In this document: piece after piece, positions 1 to 8,132 of the stretch
Numbering within the stretch: the stretch's first letter is position 1
Layout: each line of letters begins with the position of its first letter
NCBI GenBank assembly: GCA_029882535.1
Contig: JAOUKM010000008.1
Coordinates: 1-56,781, forward strand
Length of the DNA stretch: 56,781 nt
From: Candidatus Bathyarchaeota archaeon
Lineage (GTDB): Archaea; Thermoproteota; Bathyarchaeia; Bathyarchaeales; SOJC01
Direction of reading: 5' to 3'
Position numbers and translations under genes: made by a program
The notes under the pieces: model-generated
Seen by the model: only the letters and a program-made list of their open reading frames with translations
What the model was told of the DNA's origin: nothing
The model's database searches: none

Positions 1-1005
1 TATTTTGGGCGGGTGTTTGAAGGCATAAGCAGATATGCTCAGTATCGCTCCTGCTTCTTCTCTTTCAAGAGCAACCTTAACCGCCCTTATAATATCTAAA
101 AGGACAGAACCAGCATTCGGGCCGTCAACCGTGCACAGTCGCAGTTCAATTTCCATTGGTGCCTTTCCAAAGTATAATCCTTTGAGCCACATGTAGCTGT
201 CTCTTCTGTTCTGTAGAAAATCTACATAATCCGTCGTCCCAGCCACAACCGAAGCCTCATAAGGCAAAGCCGACTCCACCGTCCTCGTCTTCACAACCCG
301 CTTAGTCTCCCGACTCCTCTCCAATGTATCCAACGACTCCGTCCCCCCACCCACATCAAGCTGATAAGTCTGGGAAATACGAACACCTTGCGCCGAAAGC
401 AACCTCATCAACGTCTTATGCAACGTAGTAGCACCCACCTGATCAATCAAATCATCACCTGCAACAGGCAAACCCGCATCCTCAAACCGCCCCGCCCAAG
501 CCACATCACTGGCAATACCTACAGGAGTTACATTAACAAACGCACAACCCGCCCGAAGCGCCTGCTCCGCATACCACCGCGAAGCCCTCACCGCACCACT
601 TGGAAGAAGATTAACAACAATTTCCGCATCGCTCTCCTTCAACACTTGTGCTACATCTATATCTGGGGAAGAATCGACTTTCACGACGTCTTTCAGATAC
701 TTACCCACACCATCCAAGACCTGCCCCTTCTGAACAGAAACGCCTAATTCGGGAACCTGAGCAAACTTCAAAGTGTTGTTCGGCTCAGCAAAAATAGCCT
801 TCGACAAATCTCTTCCAACCTTTCGAGCGTCAATGTCAAAAGCTGAAACAACCTCGATGTCCCGCGGATGATAACCACCAAGAACTAACCGCCTCAGCCC
901 AACAACGTCTTCCGCATTGTCGGAATCTTTATAATAATGTAGACCTTGGACAAACCCTGAAGCACAATTTCCAACACCAGCCAATGCAATTTTAATCTTC
1001 GTCAT
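1..1005 (-). CDS. ino1: myo-inositol-1-phosphate synthase (3' end cut off by window edge)
   Basis: The frame stays open from an ATG at 1005 to the window edge, giving 335 residues without a stop. The N-terminus has a Rossmann NAD-binding motif (IKIALAGVGNCASG), followed by the NLLPSGA stretch, GDDLIDQVGAT and DVGGGTESLD. This is the pattern of the actinobacterial/archaeal class of inositol-1-phosphate synthase, which converts glucose-6-phosphate to inositol-1-phosphate. In archaea the product feeds inositol ether lipids and compatible solutes. Family members are usually 360-390 residues, so roughly 30 residues are missing beyond the edge. The gene is divergent from the alkyltransferase-like gene at 1156. 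The strand from about 240 to 640 is notably A/C-rich. The family call is secure; the downstream use of inositol is inference. Confidence 0.9.
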   Translation of the reverse strand, partial: MTKIKIALAGVGNCASGFVQGLHYYKDSDNAEDVVGLRRLVLGGYHPRDIEVVSAFDIDARKVGRDLSKAIFAEPNNTLKFAQVPELGVSVQKGQVLDGVGKYLKDVVKVDSSPDIDVAQVLKESDAEIVVNLLPSGAVRASRWYAEQALRAGCAFVNVTPVGIASDVAWAGRFEDAGLPVAGDDLIDQVGATTLHKTLMRLLSAQGVRISQTYQLDVGGGTESLDTLERSRETKRVVKTRTVESALPYEASVVAGTTDYVDFLQNRRDSYMWLKGLYFGKAPMEIELRLCTVDGPNAGSVLLDIIRAVKVALEREEAGAILSISAYAFKHPPKI

Positions 1006-1155
1006 TCAAATGTCACCAGCCACGCTTATGAGATACACTGTTCTATTCAAAACTCTTTCGAACCCCAAAGACATCTCCAAAAGCCCATCCGCCATCTGTA
1101 CGCGTACTAAGACTTATTAAAACGGCAATTGCACAGTTAATTCCGGGAACAAATC

Positions 1156-1626
1156 ATGCCAAAGAAGAAAAGTTGGTCTGAAAAACTACACGACAGCAAA
1201 GACCTGCCAAGAGTAGAAAAAATCACAGACAAAATGAGCAAAAGATGGGGCACGGGAACAGTAGTCATCCCGGCGCCGATAGAAGTCGACGAAATGATGA
1301 GAAAAGTACCCAAAGAAAAACTCATAACCATAAACCAAATCCGCACCACTCTGGCCAAGAAACACGGAGCAACTATTGGCTGCTCTTTAACCACAGGAAT
1401 CTTCGCAAGAATTGCAGCTGAAGCCGCCAAAGAAGAAAGAGAAAAGGGTGGAAAAGATATTACACCTTATTGGCGCACCCTAAAAGCAGGTGGAGTCATA
1501 AATCCGAAATATCCTGGCGGAGCAGAAGGACAAAAGACACTGCTAGAAAAAGAAGGACACAAAGTAATCCAGAAAGGTAAAAAACATGTTGTCGTAGACT
1601 ACGAAAAGGCATTGGCAAAACTATAA
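1156..1626 (+). CDS. MGMT-family DNA-binding protein (alkyltransferase-like, no active-site Cys)
   Basis: This 156-residue protein resembles the C-terminal DNA-binding domain of O6-methylguanine-DNA methyltransferase, with a helix-turn-helix around residues 56-95 (TINQIRTTLAKKHG, then TTGIFARIAAEAA). Where the enzyme has the catalytic PCHR motif this protein has PYWR at about residues 104-107, so Cys is replaced by Tyr and His by Trp. The following GG-rich part and LLEKEGHKV match the family end. It therefore cannot transfer alkyl groups and is better seen as an alkyltransferase-like protein that may flag damaged bases, or as a DNA-binding protein of unknown role. The N-terminus is Lys-rich. 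A TATA-like tract (CTTATTAAAA, about 1110-1120) lies upstream. It converges on valS, leaving 17 bp. Confidence 0.75.
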   Translation: MPKKKSWSEKLHDSKDLPRVEKITDKMSKRWGTGTVVIPAPIEVDEMMRKVPKEKLITINQIRTTLAKKHGATIGCSLTTGIFARIAAEAAKEEREKGGKDITPYWRTLKAGGVINPKYPGGAEGQKTLLEKEGHKVIQKGKKHVVVDYEKALAKL

Positions 1627-1643
1627 GCATTCAAGCTTTCTAG

Positions 1644-4100
1644 CTATACGCCAATAAACCGAACGTCACCGTACCCTTGAACTGCTACACCCTCACTCTT
1701 TCGTGGCAGTATGTTAATTTTTTCGATTTTGCAAGTACCCGCAATGTCTTCAGAAGACTTAGCTAGCGTTTCAGCGTTTTCTTTGGTTCCGGCGTAGACT
1801 CTTAATTCTTTAATTGGGGCGTTCAGCGGCATTCTCTTCCTCGCCTTCTCTCTTCTAATTTCACCTATCACTGCCACGAGCAAGTCGCCTTTCTCTATAG
1901 TGTTCACATCGATTTTTTCCTTTTTCACATGGGGCCACGGTGACAAGTGTATGCTTTTATGCTTCATGTCTTCGGCGAACATGGTTTGATAAATTTCTTC
2001 CGTGATGTGAGGAGCGATTGGGGCAAACAGTTGGAGAAGGCGGTAAAGAGCAGTGTAAAGCGTATATTGGGCAGCTTCGCGTTTTTCTGTGCCGTACACT
2101 TCACCCTTGTAAAGCCTATGCTTTGCCGCTTCTAGGTAGTTGTCACAGAGGTCACGCCAAGCAAAGTTTCTAATATCCTCCAAAGCTATGTTGAATTGAC
2201 ACTTCTCCAACGCCTCAGTAATCCTCAACGTGGCCTGATTCATCCTTTCCAGAAGCCACCTGTCTAAAAGAGCCAGTTTTGAAGCATTTGCAGGTTTGTA
2301 GTCTTTCAATAGGAGACTGGCGAAGCGAGAGGCATTCCACAATTTTATGAGAAAACGCCATCCATATTCTACGTCTGGCCAACGGAAAGGTATATCTGAA
2401 CCTGTGGTGCCGCCGCCTGCTGCCCACTGTCTGCTTGTGTCTGCACCATACTTTTTGAACACTTCTGGAGTGGCAATGTAGTTGCCGAGGCTTTTACTCA
2501 TTTTGCGCCCATCACTGCCGAGAACCATACCGTTGATAAGACAAGCCTTGTAGGGTGTCTTGTTGAAGAGGGCGAGGTGGCGCACCATGAGGTAGTAAGC
2601 CCATGTGCGGATAATGTCAGTACCTGAGGCGTGGAGATTTGCTGGAAAAAGTCTTCGCCACTCCTTTTCAGATTTATCTGGCCATCCTGCGTGTACAGCG
2701 CAGGTTATTGAAGAGTCCATCCAAGTGTCGAACACGTCTCTTTCAGAAATGAATTTTTCGCAGCCACATTTTGGGCATTTTTTGATTTTTGGATTTTCCT
2801 GTTTTGGGTCTATTGGAGGCCAAGTTTCCTCTGCTAATATCATTTCGCCGCATTTTTGGCAGTACCATATAGGAATCGGGGTGCCAAAGACTCGTTGGCG
2901 GCTGATGACCCAGTTCCAGTCCAGTGATTTTGCCCAGTCGATGAGGCGAGTTTTCATGTATTCCGGATACCATTTGAGGGTGTCGGCAGTTTTTTCCACG
3001 TGGTCTGTTAGTTGTCGGGTTTTCATGAACCACTGCTTCGTTTCTAAGATTTCGATGGGAGTGTCGCAGCGGTCGCAGAGACCTATTTCTTGTTGGATAG
3101 GCTCGGTCTTAACCAGCAAGCCTTGTTTTTCAAGGTCTTCAGCTACGGCTTTTTTTGCTTCTTGAACTGTTAAGCCTTCATATTTGCCTGTGTTTTGGTT
3201 CATTTTTCCATCTTTGGTTAGGGTTGTGATTCTAGGAAGCTTGTGTTTGGCGACAGTCTTTACGTCTGCTTTGTCGCCATAGGTGCATATCATGACTACG
3301 CCTGTGCCGAATTTTGGGTCTACCATGTTGTCTGTGATTATTTTGACGGTGCGATTTGTAGTTGGGACGTGGATGTTCTTGCCTACGTATTGTTTGTAGC
3401 GTTTGTCTTTTGGGTTGACGGCGACGGTGACGCAGGCGGGTATGAGTTCGGGGCGTGTGGTGGCGATGGTTAGATAGCAGCTTTTTTCTAGTGAGAATCT
3501 GATGTAATAAAGAGTGCCTTGTCGTGCTTCGTAGTTTACTTCAGCGTCTGCTATGGCAGTTTCGCAGCTGGGACACCAATTTACGGGGTGTGTGCCTTGG
3601 TAGATGTAGCCCTTCTTGTAGAGCAGTATGAAGCTTAGCTGAGTACGACGCCAGTAGTCCGGGTTCATGGTTTTGTATTCGGTTGTCCAGTCGTTGCTAC
3701 AGCCAAGCTGTTTTATGGCGGTTTTCATGACGTTTATGTATTTGTCTACGAACTCCTTGCAGAGATTGATGAATTCGGATGTGGGAGTTTCAGACTTTCT
3801 AACGCCGTATTCTTTTTCGGCTCTTCTTTCGATTTGCAAGCCGTGGCAGTCCCAGCCTTGAGGAAAGTAAACGTTAAAGCCTTGCATGCGCTTGTAGCGG
3901 GCGACAATATCAAAATAAGTCCAGTTGAGAACATTGCCCATGTGGAATTCCCCACTGGGATAAGGCGGTGGGGTGTCGATGCTGAAGGTGGGCTTAGAGT
4001 GGTCGTTCCAGTCAAAGTGGTAAATGCCTAGCTCTTCCCATTTACGTTGCCACTTTTCTTCAGTAGCGAGGAAATCGATTTTTTTAGGCAGGGGCTTCAT
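1644..4100 (-). CDS. valS: valyl-tRNA synthetase
   Basis: Class I aminoacyl-tRNA synthetase that charges tRNA-Val. The HIGH-type motif appears as HMGN after PPPYPSG near the start, and the KMSKS motif is in GRKMSKSLGN. The CP1 editing domain contains TIATTRPELIPAC, and zinc-type Cys pairs occur (NWCPSC; CQKCGEM and CPKCGCEKF). The sequence FDTWMDSSIT with DIIRTWAYYLMVRH is typical of archaeal ValRS rather than LeuRS or IleRS. The C-terminal anticodon-binding helical domain is complete. An upstream in-frame ATG at 4124 would add eight residues; I prefer ATG 4100 because a GGAAG lies eight bases before it and the protein then begins as family members do. A TATA-like TTATTTAT sits at 4152-4159. 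Parts of this gene (about 3240-3480) are A/C-rich on the coding strand. Confidence 0.95.
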   Translation of the reverse strand: MKPLPKKIDFLATEEKWQRKWEELGIYHFDWNDHSKPTFSIDTPPPYPSGEFHMGNVLNWTYFDIVARYKRMQGFNVYFPQGWDCHGLQIERRAEKEYGVRKSETPTSEFINLCKEFVDKYINVMKTAIKQLGCSNDWTTEYKTMNPDYWRRTQLSFILLYKKGYIYQGTHPVNWCPSCETAIADAEVNYEARQGTLYYIRFSLEKSCYLTIATTRPELIPACVTVAVNPKDKRYKQYVGKNIHVPTTNRTVKIITDNMVDPKFGTGVVMICTYGDKADVKTVAKHKLPRITTLTKDGKMNQNTGKYEGLTVQEAKKAVAEDLEKQGLLVKTEPIQQEIGLCDRCDTPIEILETKQWFMKTRQLTDHVEKTADTLKWYPEYMKTRLIDWAKSLDWNWVISRQRVFGTPIPIWYCQKCGEMILAEETWPPIDPKQENPKIKKCPKCGCEKFISERDVFDTWMDSSITCAVHAGWPDKSEKEWRRLFPANLHASGTDIIRTWAYYLMVRHLALFNKTPYKACLINGMVLGSDGRKMSKSLGNYIATPEVFKKYGADTSRQWAAGGGTTGSDIPFRWPDVEYGWRFLIKLWNASRFASLLLKDYKPANASKLALLDRWLLERMNQATLRITEALEKCQFNIALEDIRNFAWRDLCDNYLEAAKHRLYKGEVYGTEKREAAQYTLYTALYRLLQLFAPIAPHITEEIYQTMFAEDMKHKSIHLSPWPHVKKEKIDVNTIEKGDLLVAVIGEIRREKARKRMPLNAPIKELRVYAGTKENAETLAKSSEDIAGTCKIEKINILPRKSEGVAVQGYGDVRFIGV

Positions 4101-4239
4101 AGTATAAACTTCCAGTAAACGCATAGTCTTTTATGCAGATAGGCAAGGGAGATAAATAACCATTATCATTCTGCCGCGATGTGTACACTAAAAGCATAAA
4201 AGGGTATAGTGGCGTCAAAATTGTCGGGGAGTGGCTGTT

Positions 4240-4477
4240 ATGTTTAGAAGCGAAAAGACTCTGGTTTTTTGGCTAGGTTTGATAATTCTTGGTATTGCGA
4301 TTATTTTGTTATTCTGGGCTCTCTCTGGTATCCGTCTGTGATTTATCATTCCTATTCTTGGGCTACTTCTCCAGCTTAGCAGAATTTTGTGCCAATAATC
4401 TTTGGGAGTGTAGTTTTTTGCTCATCGGGTTTTATATTATGATGTCAGGTGTGAAGAAGGAAGAGATGAAGAGTTAG
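4240..4477 (+). pseudogene. possible small two-helix membrane protein, frame broken
   Basis: An ATG at 4240 opens a frame coding a charged start (MFRSEK) and one strongly hydrophobic helix (LGLIILGIAIILLFWAL), then stops at 4339-4341. A second frame ending at 4477 codes another hydrophobic helix (FLLIGFYIMMSG) and a Lys-rich tail (VKKEEMKS). The text between reads best as one small protein of two membrane helices if the frame shifts near 4320 and again near 4375. No family was recognised. It may be a real small membrane gene with sequence errors, a decaying gene, or chance. It sits between the divergent valS promoter and a convergent small regulator gene. Confidence 0.3.
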
Positions 4478-4479
4478 GT

Positions 4480-4683
4480 TTATTCTTTTGCAATTGTGTA
4501 TTGACGCCCTCTGGTGTTTATTTTGCCTTTTTCGAAAAGTCTTTTCAGGGTTCTAAAGATGGTTTTTTCTGGTTTATCGAGTTTTTGGGCAATTTCAGCT
4601 AAAGTTAGAGGTTCCGGCGAGTTTTGTAAGATTTCTAGGACGGGTCTGTCAAGCTTACCCAACAAACAACACCACACATACAA
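4480..4683 (-). CDS. small winged-helix DNA-binding protein
   Basis: A 67-residue protein whose core reads as a winged helix: LDRPVLEILQNS, then LTLAEIAQKLDKPEKTIFRTLKRL as the helix-turn-helix, and a wing ending in RGRQYTIAKE. This is the compact MarR/TrmB/ArsR-like fold common in archaea. There is no ligand-binding domain. The exact start is unsure, since the first eight residues (MYVWCCLL) look unlike the rest and a later start at the LGKLDRP segment is possible. It ends two bases after the broken small membrane gene on the other strand. Targets cannot be deduced. Confidence 0.6.
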   Translation of the reverse strand: MYVWCCLLGKLDRPVLEILQNSPEPLTLAEIAQKLDKPEKTIFRTLKRLFEKGKINTRGRQYTIAKE

Positions 4684-4888
4684 GAGTTTTTTTATATTTT
4701 CCGTCTCAATTTCTATTTATAACTTATCCAATACCCCTTATAATTTTAAGAGAAACCGCTTTGAAATTTTCAATAATTGTGAAACTCTCAGCAAAAGTGT
4801 CTCTCACATATTTGGCTTCTATTATCCACCTATTTGGACCTTTTTAGAATCTAAAGAGTCTAGGAGGCACATGAATGCACAGCGCAAA

Positions 4889-6793
4889 CTATTTCTTGAA
4901 ATTTTTAAGTTTCCTCTTCACTAGCTTACTTACAAACTCAGCTTTTGCTCTTCCTCTCACCCGCCTCATCACCAAACCCATAAGAACACCAAAAGCCTTC
5001 TCCCCACGCTCTACCAAAAGACTTCGATTCTCTTCAATTAAGCTGTTAACAATTTTTTCAAGTTTACTTCGCGAAAGCATACCCAAACCAAGAGCATCAA
5101 CCGCCCCCGCCACATCTGCATCCTCGTGCTTCGACAACCAAACAATTATATCCGAAACCGCCTCCTTCGCAACCTCTCCCAAACCCACCAAACGGAACAA
5201 CTCCAAAAACTGCTCATCAGACACTTTTCCAATTTCCGCATTTTCACGTCTCAAAGCCTTCAACATCTCAGTCAAAACAACAGCAACCATCGTAGGCGAA
5301 ACTCTACCATTACTAACAGCCTCTTCGAAAAGTTGGCTAAACTCAGAATCAAGAACTTGCTTCGACAACTTCTCGTTCAACCCATAATCCTGCATCAGAC
5401 GCTGCATCTTCCTCTCTGGCAACTCAGGCAAACACTTACGCAAACTTTCAACATAGCCCCGTGAAATCTGGATGGGAGGCACATCAGTTTCAGGATACAT
5501 GCGAGCAGCGCCAGGTCTAGGCCGCATATAACGAGTTGACCCGTCTGGTTTTGCAGCGCGAGTTTCCTGCGGTACCTTCTTCAAAGCTTCTTTTGCCCGT
5601 TCGTTCACCGCTTTTAAAGCATCAGACGCATTTCCCAAAACGTCCGCAACAAAAACCACAGCATCGCCCTGCTCTGCATTCATAACGTGCTTCAACGTGT
5701 CAACCTCTTCTGCAGTGATTCCGTAGGCAGGCAACTCGTCTGTGTGAAAGATGCCGCCGACACGCCCCCAAAACCGAGCTCTATCCGCCATCTCAGTGCC
5801 CAACCTAACATCAGGCGTTAATTCCTTCTTCAAGAGATTTTCAAATTTCTGTAATTTGACAGCGAGAACTTGCTTGCCTCGTTCTAGAGCAGCACGAATA
5901 ACCTTGCACTTAGTCTTTGCAAAAACATGTGTAACGTTCACAAACACGTTTTTAACGTCTTTTTCTTTAACGCCTCGTTTCGTTAACTCTTCTTTTATTT
6001 TTAGGAGATTAAGCTGCCGCTGAACCTCGTTCTCAACAACTAAAGAAACAAGCTCAAGCTCCTGCACTCCCTTAATCTCCACGAGAGCACCATCACGAAT
6101 TGAAACGTTCAAGTCTTGCCGTATGGTGCCTAAGCCCCTTTTCACCTTGCCTGTTGCTCGCAGAATCCGCCCAATAGCCAAAGCAACCTCTTCTGCTTCT
6201 TGTGGCGTATAGATAACTGGAGCGGTTGCAACCTCCACAAGGGGAATGCAAAGGCGATCAATACGATATTTGACAATGATGCTGTTTTTGCCCATTTTTC
6301 GAGCTGCGTCTTCTTCGAGACTCATATGTTGAATTGGAACGGTCTTCTCCTTGGTTTCAACTTTACCGTTAAAAGCTACTACACAAGTGCGCTGGAAGCC
6401 CGTGGTGTTTGAGCCATCGATGACTGTTTTTCGCATGACATGAATTTCGTCAACAGGCTTAGACTCCAGCATAAGCGAAATGATAAGCGCTGTTTCTAAC
6501 GCTTCGCGATTTAAATTATGAGGCGGTTCTTCATCCATCTCCACCAAACACGCCGTGTCTTTATTAGCTTCGTATAGTATTTTGACGCCTTTTTGAAACT
6601 CGAAAAAAGCAGCGGGGTCAATTTGTCCTAGCTCGCTTTGTGTTGGGCGCAGTCTACGTAAGAAGGTGATTTCTGGTTCTTCCTTGAAAAGCTCTGTCTT
6701 GCAACTGCAAAAGAGTTTCTTTTCGGTGTTTAATTGCTGGTGTATTTCTAAGCCTACTTTTAAGCCTATTTTCTTATAATCTATAGTCACCAA
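4889..6793 (-). CDS. gatE: Glu-tRNA(Gln) amidotransferase subunit E
   Basis: GatE is the tRNA-binding, kinase-type subunit of the archaeal GatDE complex, which turns Glu-tRNA-Gln into Gln-tRNA-Gln. The N-terminus (KVGLEIHQQLNT with the LFCSC zinc-type cysteines) is the GatB/GatE cradle. MDEEPPHNLNREAL and VIDGSNTTGFQRT follow in the catalytic cradle. The middle holds the AspRS-like insertion (RARFWGRVGGIFHTDELPAYGI), and the C-terminal helical/YqeY-like tail ends near VRGRAKAEFVSKLV. The length of 634 residues matches archaeal GatE. It overlaps gatD by 20 bp and is the last gene of elp3-gatD-gatE. Its presence implies no separate GlnRS is needed. The strand from 4930 to 5560 is A/C-rich. Confidence 0.97.
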   Translation of the reverse strand: MVTIDYKKIGLKVGLEIHQQLNTEKKLFCSCKTELFKEEPEITFLRRLRPTQSELGQIDPAAFFEFQKGVKILYEANKDTACLVEMDEEPPHNLNREALETALIISLMLESKPVDEIHVMRKTVIDGSNTTGFQRTCVVAFNGKVETKEKTVPIQHMSLEEDAARKMGKNSIIVKYRIDRLCIPLVEVATAPVIYTPQEAEEVALAIGRILRATGKVKRGLGTIRQDLNVSIRDGALVEIKGVQELELVSLVVENEVQRQLNLLKIKEELTKRGVKEKDVKNVFVNVTHVFAKTKCKVIRAALERGKQVLAVKLQKFENLLKKELTPDVRLGTEMADRARFWGRVGGIFHTDELPAYGITAEEVDTLKHVMNAEQGDAVVFVADVLGNASDALKAVNERAKEALKKVPQETRAAKPDGSTRYMRPRPGAARMYPETDVPPIQISRGYVESLRKCLPELPERKMQRLMQDYGLNEKLSKQVLDSEFSQLFEEAVSNGRVSPTMVAVVLTEMLKALRRENAEIGKVSDEQFLELFRLVGLGEVAKEAVSDIIVWLSKHEDADVAGAVDALGLGMLSRSKLEKIVNSLIEENRSLLVERGEKAFGVLMGLVMRRVRGRAKAEFVSKLVKRKLKNFKK

Positions 6794-8132
6794 TCATCTT
6801 CCTCCTTTGGCTCTTTTCAAGAACTGTTCGGTCTGAGAATTCGTTGGCAATGTTTTTTGTGAGGAGTTTCTTTGCTTCCTCAACATCCTTTGTTTGCCCC
6901 AACACCCACATCATTTTTACAAGCGCCGTTTCAGGCAACATATCTCCAAATGGGATTACGCCGATTTCCTGAAGGTCTCTACCCGTGTCGTAAACGTTCA
7001 TGTTTACTCGTCCCCAGATGCATTGGGAGGTCATGCCGACTATGATGTTCTGTGAAACTGCTTTTTTTATGGCAGAGAAACAGTAGTTACCTATATGCCC
7101 CAAACCTGTTCCTTCTAAAATGATGCCTTTGAAACCGTTGTCAACATACCAGTCGATAATTCCTGCGTCCATGCTGGGATAGAATTTTGCAAGGGCAACT
7201 TTTTTGTCGAACAAGGTTTTCACCATCAACTTTCGTTTACTGTCTCGTTCATTGTAAACTTCGGTTAGCATTCTGACTTTGCCATCTTCAAGTTCAGCCA
7301 ACGGCTCCACGTTTACAGACTTGAAAGCATCACGACGGCTAGTGTGACACTTTCTCACCTTGGTTCCCCGATGAAAGACAATCGCTTTGTCAGAAACTGT
7401 ATCATGCATGGCGACAGCAACTTCTGCAAAAGGCGCGTTTGCTGCAGCTTTTACGGCTCCAATTAGGTTAGTTGCGGCGTCTGAGCTCGGTCTGTCAGCG
7501 GAGCGTTGAGAGCCGACTAGAATTACTGGCACGGGCAAGTCTTGTAGTGCAAAGCTTAGCGCAGCTGCGGTATAGCCCATTGTGTCAGTTCCATGCGCCA
7601 CAACCACTCCGGCAACGCCGTTTTCAATGTGGTTGGCAACGTGTTTTGCGGTTTTTGTCCAGTGTTTGGGCGTTATGTTTTCGCTGAATACGCTGGAGAG
7701 GATTTCTGTTTCTATTATGGCTATGTCGGAAAGTTCTGGGACAACGCTGTAGAGGTCGTTTGCTGTGAGTGCGGGTCTTACTCCGCCTGTTCTGTAGTCT
7801 ACTCTGCTTGCAATTGTGCCTCCCGTGCTGAGAATGGTTACTCTGGGAAGTTTTGATTTTTGTTTAGGTAGAGGCGGCGTTGAAAACGTAGGTTTTGCTC
7901 CCGTTCCGATTTTTTCAATCTTTGTTTCGTGAGTTACTTGGATTCCAACGTTGTAGCCGTTTCTCAGCTTAATCACTATATGTTTGTCATCGCCAGATTC
8001 TGACCTTGGAATAAGCACACCTTCATATGTTTCTCCATCCTTCAAAACACGAATAATATCTCCAATTTCCGCTCTGGCTTCTTTCAACATTCCAAGAACT
8101 TTGCCTTTGTAACCCGGAAACTTTTCACTCAA
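6774..8132 (-). CDS. gatD: Glu-tRNA(Gln) amidotransferase subunit D (asparaginase-like)
   Basis: GatD releases ammonia from glutamine (or asparagine) for its partner GatE. Residues 1-95 form the small N-terminal barrel domain specific to GatD. The asparaginase fold follows with the two catalytic threonines in STGGTIAS (about T103) and HGTDTM (about T182 and D183), and a lysine near 218 in GAVKAAANAP. The C-terminal part (EGTGLGHIGN, SQCIWGRVNMNVYDTGRDL) separates GatD from ordinary asparaginases. The gene overlaps the elp3 stop by 4 bp (ATGA) and gatE by 20 bp, so the three are very probably translated in a coupled way. Confidence 0.97.
   Translation of the reverse strand: MSEKFPGYKGKVLGMLKEARAEIGDIIRVLKDGETYEGVLIPRSESGDDKHIVIKLRNGYNVGIQVTHETKIEKIGTGAKPTFSTPPLPKQKSKLPRVTILSTGGTIASRVDYRTGGVRPALTANDLYSVVPELSDIAIIETEILSSVFSENITPKHWTKTAKHVANHIENGVAGVVVAHGTDTMGYTAAALSFALQDLPVPVILVGSQRSADRPSSDAATNLIGAVKAAANAPFAEVAVAMHDTVSDKAIVFHRGTKVRKCHTSRRDAFKSVNVEPLAELEDGKVRMLTEVYNERDSKRKLMVKTLFDKKVALAKFYPSMDAGIIDWYVDNGFKGIILEGTGLGHIGNYCFSAIKKAVSQNIIVGMTSQCIWGRVNMNVYDTGRDLQEIGVIPFGDMLPETALVKMMWVLGQTKDVEEAKKLLTKNIANEFSDRTVLEKSQRRKMIGDYRL

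Noticed and set aside
388-747. Plus-strand open frame of 119 codons
   Set aside because: It lies fully within the minus-strand inositol-phosphate synthase; its Arg/Pro/Thr-rich product is a by-product of the A/C-rich strand.
2605-3165. Plus-strand open frame of 186 codons
   Set aside because: Antisense to valS, whose motifs run through this region; no domain signal in the antisense product.
4872-4925. Small plus-strand peptide with an AGGAGG before ATG 4872
   Set aside because: Only 17 codons with no family, overlapping the end of gatE; the Shine-Dalgarno-like sequence is probably chance.
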